Shown here: in pieces, positions 17,132 through 26,767 of the stretch
Position numbering within the stretch: the first letter of the stretch is position 1
How the letters are laid out: each line of letters opens with the position of its first letter
Source: Sphaerisporangium corydalis
GTDB taxonomy: Bacteria > Actinomycetota > Actinomycetes > Streptosporangiales > Streptosporangiaceae
Assembly: GCF_025506355.1 (NCBI RefSeq)
Contig: NZ_JANZYP010000008.1
Span: 117,935 to 181,934, forward strand
Reading direction: 5' to 3'
DNA length: 64,000 nucleotides
Notes under the pieces: model-generated
Seen by the model: only the letters and a program-made list of their open reading frames with translations
Database searches by the model: none
What the model was told of the DNA's origin: nothing
Translations under genes and position numbers: made by a program

Positions 17132-18697
17132 ATGACCACATCCCGCCCAGCGCGTCCGCCGCAGGCCGTCCAGGGCTTCGAGCGGTCGGAGGGCGAGGTG
17201 ATCGCGTCCTTTGGGACGTGGGCCACCGGCACCGGCCCGATCTACCGCAGGCTCGCCGACGGCATCCGCAAGGCCATCGAGGGCGGCTCGCTGCCGCCCG
17301 GCCAGCGCATCCCCTCAGAACGCCAGCTCGCCACCGTTCTACGCGTCAGCCGCACCACTGTCGTGGCCGCGTACGAGGCACTGCGCGACGCGGGGCTGGT
17401 CGAGAGCCGCCGGGGGAGCGGCACCCGGGTCGCCGCGACCGCCCGCCCCACGAGGTCGATATCGGACGGGCGCGTGCCCGGCGGCACCGGCTCGTCCATG
17501 TACCAGCGCCTCATCGAGGGCCCCGGCGACCTGATCTCGCTGACCTGCTCGGCGGAGGGCGCCGTCCCCGAACTGGTCGCCGCCTTCCGCGAACTCGCCG
17601 GCGCCGACCTGGCCACCGCCTTCGACGAACCCGGCTACCACCCCGCGGGGCTCCCCGAACTTCGCCAGGCCATCGCCGACCACCTGACCGCGACCGAGCT
17701 GCCGACCACCCCCGACCAGATCCTCGTGACGACGGGCGCGCATCAGGCGCTCGTGCTGGTCTCGGAGCTCTACCTCCGCCCAGGAGGCACCGTGCTCGCC
17801 GAGTCGCCGAGCTGGCCCGGCTGCCTCGACGTCCTCCGCTCGCGCGGCGCCCACATCGTGACGGTGCCCCTGGACGACGAGGGCCCGGACGTGCGGCTGA
17901 TGGCCGAGGCGCTCGCCGACCGCCGGCCGGACCTGGTCTACCTGATGCCCACGTTCCACAATCCCACCGGCGTACTGATGTCGGTGGCGCGCCGGCGCCG
18001 TATCGCGGAGCTCTGCGCGCGCCACGACGTCCCGGTCATCGAGGACAACGCTTACATCGTCCAGACCGCCGCCGTCGCCCCCGGGCCCTCCCCCGACGCC
18101 TCGCGACCGCTCGGCGAGCCTCGCGACCTGCCCCGCCTGCTCGCCGCGTACGCGCCCCGCGGCGCCGAGGTGCTCTCGGCCGGTTCGCTGGCCAAGGTCA
18201 TCTGGGCGGGCCTGCGCATGGGATGGGTGCGCGGCCCCGCGGAGATCGTCGAACGGCTGGCCAGGCGCAAGGCGCTCGCCGACCTCGGCAGCCCCGTCAT
18301 CGACCAGATGCTCGCCGCCCGCCTGGTCCCCCAGCTTCCCCGCATCGAGGCGGCCCGCGCCCCCGAACGGGAGCGGCGGCTGGACCGCATCGAGAAGCTC
18401 CTCCGCGACCGGCTGCCCGAATGGCGCTGGCGCCGTCCGTACGGCGGCAGCGGGCTGTGGATCGAGCTGCCCGGGGTGGACGCCACCGAGTTCTCCCACG
18501 TGGCCCTCAGGCACGGCGTGGAGGTGGTGCCGGGGGCGGTGACGGACCCTTCGGGGGCTCATGACCGGTTCATGCGCCTGCCGTACACGTTCACCGACGA
18601 GGTGCTCGACCTGCTCGTGGACCGGCTCGCCCGCGCCTGGGCGGAGATCGGCAGGCACGGCCCGGTCGACACCCGCCCGGTACGCGTCATCGTGTGA
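17132..18697 (+). CDS. MocR-type GntR regulator with PLP aminotransferase domain
   Basis: A 521-residue MocR/PdxR-family regulator. The N-terminal GntR winged helix (about 35-105) includes IYRRLADGIRKAIEGGSLPP and VSRTTVVAAYEALRDAGLVESRRGSGT. It is joined to a fold-type I aminotransferase-like domain (about 140-510) in which K355 (SAGSLAKVIWAG) is the expected PLP lysine. Such proteins use PLP or an amino-compound aldimine as effector to control neighbouring metabolic or transport genes. It converges on the EamA transporter gene and the two overlap by 11 bases at their 3' ends. Just upstream, CCTTTGGCAAGG and a GTGGG/CCCAC repeat are possible control sites. Confidence 0.93.
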   Translation: MTTSRPARPPQAVQGFERSEGEVIASFGTWATGTGPIYRRLADGIRKAIEGGSLPPGQRIPSERQLATVLRVSRTTVVAAYEALRDAGLVESRRGSGTRVAATARPTRSISDGRVPGGTGSSMYQRLIEGPGDLISLTCSAEGAVPELVAAFRELAGADLATAFDEPGYHPAGLPELRQAIADHLTATELPTTPDQILVTTGAHQALVLVSELYLRPGGTVLAESPSWPGCLDVLRSRGAHIVTVPLDDEGPDVRLMAEALADRRPDLVYLMPTFHNPTGVLMSVARRRRIAELCARHDVPVIEDNAYIVQTAAVAPGPSPDASRPLGEPRDLPRLLAAYAPRGAEVLSAGSLAKVIWAGLRMGWVRGPAEIVERLARRKALADLGSPVIDQMLAARLVPQLPRIEAARAPERERRLDRIEKLLRDRLPEWRWRRPYGGSGLWIELPGVDATEFSHVALRHGVEVVPGAVTDPSGAHDRFMRLPYTFTDEVLDLLVDRLARAWAEIGRHGPVDTRPVRVIV

Positions 18698-19589
18698 CCA
18701 CCTTCGCCGGCTCAGGGAGCGGCGCGGGCCTGCGCGGGCGCAGGCCGAGGAGCAGCCCGCCGATGACCAGGGCCGCGCCCGCGAGGTCGGGGACTCCGGG
18801 GTGGCCGGTGCCGAGGATCACGCTGGACACGATCGCGCCGATCGGCAGGAACCCGGAGAACAGCCCCGCGCGCTCGGCCCCGAGCCGGGGCAGCGCGTCG
18901 TACCAGCAGAAGAACGCGAACGCGGTGACCACGATGGCGAGGTAGGCCAGCGCCAGTGCCTCGTTCATGGTCGGGGCGCGCAGCGCGGCCCGCCCGTCCA
19001 CCGTGAGCCCCGTCACCATCAGGAGCGGCACGGCCGCCATGGTCGCGTACGCCGAGACGCGGATCGCGCCGAGCCTCGGCAGCAGCGGGACCGCGAGCAG
19101 GGAGAACCCGATCTCGCACGCGAGCGCGCCGAGCGCGAGCAGCATGCCGAGGGGTGTGGCGCCGCCCAGTCCCGTGGCGACCGCGGCGCCGCACGCTACC
19201 ACCGCGGCGGCGGTCACCAGGTGCGCGGTCGGCCGCCGCCGTTCCATGAGCGGCCCGATGACGGCGAGCGCGATGGGCACGGTGGCGACGATCGTGCCGA
19301 CGGTCGCCGGGTCGGCGTACCGGGTCGACTCGATGACGAAGATGTTGAACGCCGCGAGCCCGACGACGGCCAGGAGCACGACGAGCGCGAGTTCGCGTGC
19401 GCTCAGCCTCAGGTGTTCGAGCCCGCGTACCCGCATCACGGCGAGCAGCAGGAGCGCGCCCGCCGCGTACCGCAGGGCCTGGCCGCCGTAGATCGGGTAG
19501 TCGTGCAGCGCGGGCGACACGGCCGTCAGCGTGCCGACGCAGAACATCGCGGTGGCCGCACCCACCGCGCCCTTCATGTTGTTCGTCAT
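18687..19589 (-). CDS. EamA/DMT-family transporter (10 TM)
   Basis: A 300-residue drug/metabolite transporter with two EamA repeats of five helices each (about 8-135 and 145-290). The protein ends in a short basic/proline tail (RPRRPAPLPEPAKVVTR). Family members export amino acids, sugars or drugs; the substrate is not predictable here. The start MTNNMKGAVG at 19589 gives a normal first helix. The 3' end overlaps the convergent MocR regulator by 11 bp, a pairing seen for MocR-controlled transporters, so regulation by that protein is plausible (inferred). Confidence 0.9.
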   Translation of the reverse strand: MTNNMKGAVGAATAMFCVGTLTAVSPALHDYPIYGGQALRYAAGALLLLAVMRVRGLEHLRLSARELALVVLLAVVGLAAFNIFVIESTRYADPATVGTIVATVPIALAVIGPLMERRRPTAHLVTAAAVVACGAAVATGLGGATPLGMLLALGALACEIGFSLLAVPLLPRLGAIRVSAYATMAAVPLLMVTGLTVDGRAALRAPTMNEALALAYLAIVVTAFAFFCWYDALPRLGAERAGLFSGFLPIGAIVSSVILGTGHPGVPDLAGAALVIGGLLLGLRPRRPAPLPEPAKVVTR

Positions 19590-19871
19590 GCGGTACCGCT
19601 TGCGCGGAGAGTGCTGGTCATGGGCATGTTCGTCCTCCGTGAGCCGCTTGTCCGCTGGCCATCGTGGCAAGCGGACCGGCCGGGAGACAGCTCCATTCAC
19701 CCCCAAAGCGGACCTTACGGAGACGGCGGTGAGTTTCATGCCGTGTCGGTACCGAAGATCGGCCCAACCCCTCGATAACGTGGTCTGTCGCGCGCGGACG
19801 GGGATCGGGACACGCGCCGTCCCCGCCGAGTCGGCACGATCTACCCGTGTGGTCTGGTGGAATAGCGTGTT

Positions 19872-22800
19872 GTGAGTGGTCAGACCTACCGTCTGGTGCG
19901 GCGGGGAAGCACGGGGCAGGCGATGCCCCCTGTTCTCGACGGGCAACAGCGCGCGGTGGTGCGTCATCAGGGCGGCCCGCTGCTCGTGCTCGCGGGCCCC
20001 GGCACCGGCAAGACCACCACGATCGTCGAGAGCGTCGTCGACCGCGTCGAGCGGCGCGGAGCCGACCCCGAGCGGGTGCTGGTGCTCACCTTCAGCCGCA
20101 AGGCCGCCGAAGAGTTGCGCGAGCGTATCACCGCCCGCATGCGCCGCACCACGCGAACGCCGCTCGCGCTCACGTTCCACAGCTACGCGTACGCGCTGTT
20201 GCGCCGTGAGGCCGTGCTGGCGGGCGACCCGCCGCCCCGCCTGCTCACCGGCCCCGAGCAGCTCCTGGAGATCCGCCGCCTGCTGCACGGCGAGCTGGAG
20301 GACGGCGCGCGCGAGTGGCCCTCCGGGATGCGCGAGGCGCTGAAGACGCGCGGGTTCGCCGAGGAGCTGCGCGACTTCCTCGCGCGCGGCGCCGAGCGCG
20401 GCCTGGACGGCGACGACCTCGTCGTGCTGGGTCGCGAGCACGGCCGCACCGACTGGGTGGCCGCGGGCCGTTTCGCCTACCGGTACGCCGACCGGTTCGA
20501 CCTCGACCCCGCCCCCGCGCTCGACTACGCCGAGCTGATCCGCGCCGCCGCCGGCCTGCTGAACGACGTGGAGGTGCGCCGGCGCGAGCGTGCCGCGTAC
20601 GACATCGTGTTCGTCGACGAGTACCAGGACACCGACCCGGCGCAGGAGTTCCTGCTCCAGCAGCTCGCGGGCGACGGGCGCGACCTGATCGCCGTCGGCG
20701 ACCCGGACCAGTCGATCTACGGCTTCCGCGGGGCCGACGTGCGCGGCATCCTCAACTTCCCCGAGAGGTTCCGCACCGCCGAGGGGCGGGAGGCGCCGGT
20801 CGTCGCGCTCCGCGTGTGCCGTCGCAGCGGCCCCGACCTGCTCACCGCCTCCCGCCGCGTCGCCGCCCGCCTCCCTGCCCCCCCGACCCCCGCCCGCCCC
20901 CACGACGACCCGCCCGCCGGCGTCCCGGCGGCCCGTGACGGAGAGCGTCCCCAGCAGGCGCCCACGGCCGAGGAGCGCAGGCGCGGCGACGGCCACCGCG
21001 AGCTGATCCCCGTGGCGGGCGCCGACCCCGGTGAGATCCGGGTGCTGCTGGCCGACAGCGAGACGCAGGAGGCCGCGGTCGTCGCCGACACGCTGCGCCG
21101 GGCCCACCTGCTCGACGGCGTCCCCTGGTCCCGCATGGCGGTGCTCGTGCGCTCGGCCGACCGCCAGGTGCCGATGCTGCGCCGCGCCCTGCTGACCTCC
21201 GGGGTGCCCGTCGTGGTGGCCGGCGACGAGGTGCCCCTCATCCAGGAGCCGGGCGTCCGCCCCCTGGTCACCTTGCTGCGCATCGCGCTCCACCCCGACG
21301 CGCTCGACGTCGCCACGGCCGAGGAGCTGTTCACCGGCCCCCTGGGCGGCACCGACGCGATCGGGGTCCGCCGCCTGCGCCGGGCGCTGCGCGTCGCCGA
21401 GCTGCAGTCGGCCGCGCTGGAGACCGGCGGCGTGGCCATGCCGCCGCGCTCGTCCGACGAGCTGCTGGTCGCCGCCGCGCGTGACGCCCGCGAGCTCATC
21501 CCCGTCGAACCCCATGTGGGCGCGTGCGCCGCGCGCGTCGCCGCGCTGATCGCCGTCGCCCGCGAGGCCGTACGCCGGGGGGACACCGCTGAGGAGGCGC
21601 TGTGGGCGATCTGGCAGGCCTCCGGGCTGTCGGAGCGCTGGACCGACGCCAGCCTCGCGGGCGGGGCCCGGGGCGCCCAGGCCGACCGCGACCTCGACGC
21701 GGTGGTGTCGCTGTTCGACTACGCCGCCCGTTTCGTCGACCGCCTCCCGCACGCCGGCGCCGAGGTCTTCCTCGACGACCTGGTCTCCCAGGAGATCGCC
21801 GGCAACTCCCTGGCCGAGCACGCCCCCGACGGTGACGCCGTCCGCATCCTGACCGCCCACCGCTCCAAGGGCCTTGAGTGGGACGTCGTGGTGGTCGCGG
21901 GGGTCCAGGAGGGCGTGTGGCCCGACCTGCGCCTGCGCGGGTCGCTGCTCGGCGTCGAGGAACTGGTCGAGCTGGCCGAGGGCTCGGTGCTCGACGGGGC
22001 CGACGTGGCCAGCGCCGCGCTGGCGTCCAAGCTGCTCGCCGAGGAGCGCCGGCTGTTCTACGTGGCCGCGACCCGGGCGCGCCGCCGTCTGGTGGTGACC
22101 GCCGTGGGCGGCGAGGACACCGACGAGCGGCCGTCCCGGTTCCTGTCCGAGCTGCTCCCGGGGGCGGTCGAGGAGGCCGCCGTCGACGACCGCGCACGCT
22201 GGCTGAGCATGTCCGCCCTGGTCGCCGACCTGCGCTCTGCCGTGTGCGACCCCACGCGGCCCGAGTCGATGCGCACCGCCGCCGCCGGGCACCTCGCGCG
22301 CCTGGCCCGCTCGGGCGTCCCCGGCGCGCACCCCGACGAGTGGTACGCGCTCACGCCCATCTCCGACGACCGCGCGCTGACCTGGCCGGAGGGCATCGTC
22401 CGGGTCTCCCCTTCCGCGGTGGAGAACTTCACCAAATGCGGCCTGCGCTGGCTGCTGGAGACCGCCGTCGGCGCCTCGGGCACCGACATGTCCCGCAGCC
22501 TGGGCAGCGTCATCCACGCGATCGCCGTGCTGGCGGTGGCCGGGCAGGCCGGCGAGACCCTGGGCAAGCGCCTCGACGAGATCTGGGACGAGCTGGACTT
22601 CGGCGGGGTCTGGTTCAACCGCAAGCAGCGCGTGGTGGCCGAGCAGATGGTCGGCCGCTTCCTCACCTGGCAGGAGGAGAACCCGAGGGAACTGGTCGCG
22701 GTCGAGGAGGCGTTCACCGCCATACTCTCCGAGGACGTCCAGATCAAGGGGCGGGTCGACCGCGTGGAGCGCGACGGCGACGGCCGGGCCGTCATCATCG

Positions 22801-23150
22801 ACATCAAGACCGGCACCACCAAACCGTCCGACCAGGACCTCGACCGCCACCCACAGCTCGGGGTCTACCAGCTCGCCACGCTCCTCGGCGCCTTCGAGCG
22901 CCACGGCATGTCCGAGCCGGGCGGCGCCGCGCTCGTCCAGCTCGGCAAGGCCGCGGGCAAGGACGCCAGGGAGCAGAAGCAGGGCGCGCTCGGCGACGAC
23001 CCCGAGCCCGGGTGGGCGCGCGGCATGGTCGAGACCGTGGCGACGGGCATGGCCGCCGGGGTGTTCACGGCCAGGGTCAACGACGGCTGCCGCACGTGCG
23101 CGGCCAAGGCGAGCTGCCCGGTCAACGACAGCGGGGGCCAGGTGTGCTAG
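19872..23150 (+). CDS. adnA: AdnA subunit of the AdnAB helicase-nuclease
   Basis: AdnAB is the actinobacterial RecBCD/AddAB counterpart that resects double-strand breaks for recombination. The 1092-residue protein has a UvrD-like motor: Walker A AGPGTGKTTTI (about 41-51), LTFSRKAAEELRERI, Walker B VFVDEYQDTD, GDPDQSIYGFRG, and HRSKGLEWDVVVVAG. A C-terminal RecB-type nuclease includes GRVDRVERDGDG, VIIDIKTGT (D-x-K) and QLGVYQLA. NFTKCGLRW plus the terminal CRTCAAKASC supply the four Cys of an AddB/AdnA-type iron-sulfur cluster. A low-complexity Pro/Ala/Arg stretch (about 333-375) interrupts the motor. The GTG start is the first in frame before the conserved region. The next gene overlaps its stop. 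Confidence 0.94.
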   Translation: MSGQTYRLVRRGSTGQAMPPVLDGQQRAVVRHQGGPLLVLAGPGTGKTTTIVESVVDRVERRGADPERVLVLTFSRKAAEELRERITARMRRTTRTPLALTFHSYAYALLRREAVLAGDPPPRLLTGPEQLLEIRRLLHGELEDGAREWPSGMREALKTRGFAEELRDFLARGAERGLDGDDLVVLGREHGRTDWVAAGRFAYRYADRFDLDPAPALDYAELIRAAAGLLNDVEVRRRERAAYDIVFVDEYQDTDPAQEFLLQQLAGDGRDLIAVGDPDQSIYGFRGADVRGILNFPERFRTAEGREAPVVALRVCRRSGPDLLTASRRVAARLPAPPTPARPHDDPPAGVPAARDGERPQQAPTAEERRRGDGHRELIPVAGADPGEIRVLLADSETQEAAVVADTLRRAHLLDGVPWSRMAVLVRSADRQVPMLRRALLTSGVPVVVAGDEVPLIQEPGVRPLVTLLRIALHPDALDVATAEELFTGPLGGTDAIGVRRLRRALRVAELQSAALETGGVAMPPRSSDELLVAAARDARELIPVEPHVGACAARVAALIAVAREAVRRGDTAEEALWAIWQASGLSERWTDASLAGGARGAQADRDLDAVVSLFDYAARFVDRLPHAGAEVFLDDLVSQEIAGNSLAEHAPDGDAVRILTAHRSKGLEWDVVVVAGVQEGVWPDLRLRGSLLGVEELVELAEGSVLDGADVASAALASKLLAEERRLFYVAATRARRRLVVTAVGGEDTDERPSRFLSELLPGAVEEAAVDDRARWLSMSALVADLRSAVCDPTRPESMRTAAAGHLARLARSGVPGAHPDEWYALTPISDDRALTWPEGIVRVSPSAVENFTKCGLRWLLETAVGASGTDMSRSLGSVIHAIAVLAVAGQAGETLGKRLDEIWDELDFGGVWFNRKQRVVAEQMVGRFLTWQEENPRELVAVEEAFTAILSEDVQIKGRVDRVERDGDGRAVIIDIKTGTTKPSDQDLDRHPQLGVYQLATLLGAFERHGMSEPGGAALVQLGKAAGKDAREQKQGALGDDPEPGWARGMVETVATGMAAGVFTARVNDGCRTCAAKASCPVNDSGGQVC

Positions 23151-26100
23151 GCCCCCACCCGCCGGACACCGACGAGGCCGGCACGGGCGCGGGCGAAGGG
23201 GACGCCGAGACGGCGCGTCCCGCGCTGATCGGGCCGGTCGAGCTGGCGGAGCGGCTCGGCATCCCGCCGCCGACCCCCGAGCAGGCCGCCGTCATCGAGG
23301 CGCCCAGGGAGCCGATGGTCGTGGTCGCCGGCGCCGGCTCCGGCAAGAGCGAGACCATGGCCGGCCGCGTCGTCTGGCTGGTCGCCAACGGGCTGGTCCG
23401 CCCCGAACGCGTGCTCGGCCTGACGTTCACCCGCAAGGCCGCCGCCGAGCTGGCCGCCCGCGTGCGCAAGCGGCTGGCCCGGCTCGCCGAGGTCGGGCTC
23501 GCCCCGGCCGAGATGCTGGACGCCGAGCCGACCGTCTCCACCTACCACGCCTACGCCGCCCGGCTGGTCACCGACCACGCGCTCCGCGAGGCGCTGGAGC
23601 CGACCATGCGCCTGGTCAGCCCCGCGGTCTCCTGGCAGATGGCGGCCCGTGTGGTCGGCCGGTACGACGGCCCGATGGACCGCGTCGACCTGGCGCCGCC
23701 CTCGGTCACCGCCGCGGTGCTCGACCTGGCGGGCGAGCTGTCGGAGCACCTCCGCACCGCCGACGACGTCCGCGAGGTGGGCCACTGGCTCGACGAGCGG
23801 TTCGCCCTGCTCGACGGCAGGCCGACGCTCGCGCAGCGCCGCCCGGTGCGCACCCAGGACATCCGCGAGCAGTTCCTGCCCCTGGTCGACGCCTACAACC
23901 GGCTCAAACGCAGCCGCGAGGTCATCGACTACGGCGACCAGATGGCGCTGGCGGCCCGCATCGCCGACCGGCACCCCGAGGTCGGCATGATCGAACGGGG
24001 CCGGTTCTCGGTGGTCCTGCTCGACGAGTACCAGGACACCAGCCACGCGCAGCTCGTCCTGCTTCGCGCGCTTTTCGGCGGCGGGCATCCCGTGACCGCC
24101 GTGGGCGACCCCTGCCAGTCGATCTACGGCTGGCGTGGCGCCTCCTCGGGCAACCTCAAGCGGTTCGTCCACGACTTCCCCACCACCACGAACGAGCCCG
24201 CCGCCGTGCGCCGGCTCGCGGTCAGCTTCCGCAACGGCGAGCGCGTCCTGGACGTCGCGGCCCGCGTCCAGGTGCCGCTGCGCGAGGAGGCGCGTGAGGT
24301 GCCGGTGCTGGTGCCCGGCGTCAACCGCGTCGGGCGCGGCCGGGTCGTCTCCGCGTTCCACCAGACCGCCGAGGACGAGGCCGCCTGGATCGCCGACGGC
24401 GTCCACCGCATGCTCGGCCACGAGACCGCGCCGGACGGCCTGCCCTGGGGCGAGGGGGAACGCGACCGGCTCCGCGAGAAGATCAAAATCGGCGGCACGT
24501 GGGGCGGGCCGATGGCCCTGCAGCCGCAGGACGTGGCGGTACTCGCCCGCAAACGCGCCCAGTTCCCGGCGCTGCGCCGCGCCCTTGAGGCCCGGGGCAT
24601 CCCGGTCGAGGTGGTGGGCCTCGGCGGCCTGCTGACCGTGCCCGAGGTGGCCGACCTGGTGGCGACGCTGCGCGTGCTGTACGAGCCGACGGCCGGCGAC
24701 GCGCTCGTACGGCTCCTCGCCGGCCCGCGCTGGCGCATCGGCGTCGCCGACCTCAAGGTGCTCGGCGACCTGGCCAGGGAGCTCACCGTCGCGAACCGCG
24801 GCGGGCCCTCGGCCGACGACCCGCTCGAACAGGTCGTCGCGGACATGGCCGAGGAACGCGGCAGCCTCGTCGACGCCCTGGACGAGCTGCCCGACCAGCC
24901 CGAGTCGCTCGAACCGTTCTCCCCGCTGGCCCGCGCGCGGCTGCCCCGGCTCGCCCAGGAACTGCGCACCCTGCGCGCGCACACCGGCCAGCCGCTCCCC
25001 GACCTGATCACCGAGATCGAACGGCGGCTCGGCCTGGACGTCGAGGTCGCCGCCCGGGGCGGCGGCCCGCTGACCGCCCGCGCCGACCTGGACGCCTTCC
25101 TGGACGCCGCGTCCCGCTTCGCCGGCGACGCCGAGGACCCGACGCTGGGCGCCTTCCTCGCCTACCTCAAGGCCGCGGAGTCGGAGGAGTTCGGCCTGGA
25201 GGCCGGCCGGGTCGGCGAGACCAACAGCGTCAAGCTGATGACCGTGCACGCCTCCAAGGGGCTGGAGTGGCCGGTCGTGATCGTGCCGGGGCTCTCCCAG
25301 CTCACCACCCAGCGGGGCGCGCTGGCCAAGGGCAGCGTCTTCCCCGCGACCCCGGTGACCAACTCCCGGTGGACCGAGAACCCGCGCAAGCTGCCGTACG
25401 CCCTGCGGGGTGACCGGTCCGACCTGCCCGAGCTGCGCGGGCTGGAGAAGGACGACCTGGCGGAGTTCGACGAGCGTTGCCGTGAGCGCGACCTGATGGA
25501 GGAGCGGCGCCTCGCCTACGTCGCCGTCACCCGGGCCCACTACCTGCTGATCGCCTCCGGCTACCGCTGGGGGACGGCCGCCCGGCCGCTCGACCCGTCC
25601 GACTTCCTGCTGGAGGTCCGCGAGGCGTCCGGCCAGGCCGCCTACTGGGCGCCCGAGGTCGGGGAGAACGAGGCCAACCCCCTGCTGGCTGAGCCGGCGG
25701 CGCAGGAGTGGCCCGTCGCCCAGGGAGGCGAGCGCCACGAAGCCGTCCAGGGCGGGGCCGATCTGGTCATGAACGCCATCAACGGCAGCGCCCCGCCCGC
25801 CACGCCCGGGCCCCCCTTGAAGGACTGGGAGCACGACCGCGTCCGCGCCTGGGCGCGGGACACCGAGCTGTTGCTGAAGGAGCGCGACCAGGTCAGGCGC
25901 CGGGGCGGCGCCGTCGTGGAACTGCCCGCCCACCTCACCGTCTCCTCCCTGGTCACCCTCGCGGCCGACCCGGCCGCGCTGGCCCGGCAGATCCGCCGCC
26001 CGCTGCCCCACAAGCCCGCGCCGCTGGCACGCAGGGGCACCGCCTTCCACCGCTGGCTGGAGGGCCGGTGGGGGCAGCAGCGCCTGATCGACGACTTCGA

Positions 26101-26518
26101 GCTGCCCGGCGCGTCCGACGACCTGTCGGGGGTGGACGCGCATCTCGCCGAGCTGCAGGCCCGGTTCGAGGAGAGCCCGTGGGCGGGCATCGAGCCGGTC
26201 GACCTGGAGGTGCCGTTCGAGACCATGATCGGCGACCGGCTCGTGCGCGGCCGGATGGACGCGGTGTTCCCCGAGGGCGACGGCTACGTGGTCGTCGACT
26301 GGAAGACGGGAGAACGGCCCCGGGGCGTCGCCGCCCGTGCGGCGGCCGTCCAGCTCGCTGCCTACCGGCTGGCCTGGGCCCGGCTTGAGGGCGTCGCCCT
26401 GCGAACCGTCGGCGCCGCCTTCCACTACGTCCGCGCCAACGAAACCGTCCGCCCCGTCGACCTCCTCGACGCCAAAGGCTTGGAACGCCTCCTCACCTCC
26501 ATCCCCGAAGAAAAATAA
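23144..26518 (+). CDS. adnB: AdnB subunit of the AdnAB helicase-nuclease
   Basis: Partner of AdnA and, in mycobacteria, the leading motor of the complex. The 1124-residue product carries Walker A AGAGSGKSETMAGRV, LTFTRKAAAELAARV, Walker B VVLLDEYQDTSHAQ, GDPCQSIYGWRGA and HASKGLEWPVVIVPG. The C-terminal nuclease has RGTAFHRWLEGRWG, GRMDAVFPEGDGYVVVDWKT (catalytic D and K) and AVQLAAYRLAW. The first 35 residues are Pro/Gly/Glu-rich. GTG at 23144 lies inside the adnA stop region (GTGCTAG), so the subunits are translationally coupled, as suits an obligate heterodimer. Confidence 0.94.
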   Translation: MLGPHPPDTDEAGTGAGEGDAETARPALIGPVELAERLGIPPPTPEQAAVIEAPREPMVVVAGAGSGKSETMAGRVVWLVANGLVRPERVLGLTFTRKAAAELAARVRKRLARLAEVGLAPAEMLDAEPTVSTYHAYAARLVTDHALREALEPTMRLVSPAVSWQMAARVVGRYDGPMDRVDLAPPSVTAAVLDLAGELSEHLRTADDVREVGHWLDERFALLDGRPTLAQRRPVRTQDIREQFLPLVDAYNRLKRSREVIDYGDQMALAARIADRHPEVGMIERGRFSVVLLDEYQDTSHAQLVLLRALFGGGHPVTAVGDPCQSIYGWRGASSGNLKRFVHDFPTTTNEPAAVRRLAVSFRNGERVLDVAARVQVPLREEAREVPVLVPGVNRVGRGRVVSAFHQTAEDEAAWIADGVHRMLGHETAPDGLPWGEGERDRLREKIKIGGTWGGPMALQPQDVAVLARKRAQFPALRRALEARGIPVEVVGLGGLLTVPEVADLVATLRVLYEPTAGDALVRLLAGPRWRIGVADLKVLGDLARELTVANRGGPSADDPLEQVVADMAEERGSLVDALDELPDQPESLEPFSPLARARLPRLAQELRTLRAHTGQPLPDLITEIERRLGLDVEVAARGGGPLTARADLDAFLDAASRFAGDAEDPTLGAFLAYLKAAESEEFGLEAGRVGETNSVKLMTVHASKGLEWPVVIVPGLSQLTTQRGALAKGSVFPATPVTNSRWTENPRKLPYALRGDRSDLPELRGLEKDDLAEFDERCRERDLMEERRLAYVAVTRAHYLLIASGYRWGTAARPLDPSDFLLEVREASGQAAYWAPEVGENEANPLLAEPAAQEWPVAQGGERHEAVQGGADLVMNAINGSAPPATPGPPLKDWEHDRVRAWARDTELLLKERDQVRRRGGAVVELPAHLTVSSLVTLAADPAALARQIRRPLPHKPAPLARRGTAFHRWLEGRWGQQRLIDDFELPGASDDLSGVDAHLAELQARFEESPWAGIEPVDLEVPFETMIGDRLVRGRMDAVFPEGDGYVVVDWKTGERPRGVAARAAAVQLAAYRLAWARLEGVALRTVGAAFHYVRANETVRPVDLLDAKGLERLLTSIPEEK

Positions 26519-26547
26519 GACACTTTCCCTCGCCGGCCCCCTAATGG

Positions 26548-26578
26548 TCCTCGCCTCCGGCTCGGGCGATTTCCCGGC
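26548..26578. repeat. Isolated copy of the dispersed repeat head
   Basis: GGTCCTCGCCTCCGGCTCGG followed by a shortened GCGATTTCCCGG matches the opening block of the modules around the MazF-like gene. It lies 30 bases after the adnB stop. The closing GGCGCCGAGGCGG block is absent. The rest of the 250-bp interval to 26767 shows no gene. Confidence 0.6.
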
Positions 26579-26767
26579 CTACCGGCCCATCCGCCCCGCC
26601 TGCCGAGTCTGCGGAAACGCGGAATCCAGGCATGTGGAAACGCGGAAGTAAAATGACATAGCCGCAGCTTGGACGGGGTACCGACAAGGCCGGCGAGCAG
26701 GCCACTGGGAGGCAGGACATCACCCCGGTCCGCCCTCTCCCGAGGAGATCGACGGAGCTCCCGAAGC

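Noticed and set aside
18687..26425. Very long open frames on the minus strand opposite adnA and adnB (over 1000 codons each)
   Set aside because: They are the antisense mirror of high-GC coding DNA: composition is Gly/Ala/Arg/Val-biased without domains, while the plus strand encodes intact AdnA and AdnB. Only the EamA part at the 3' end of the first frame is real.
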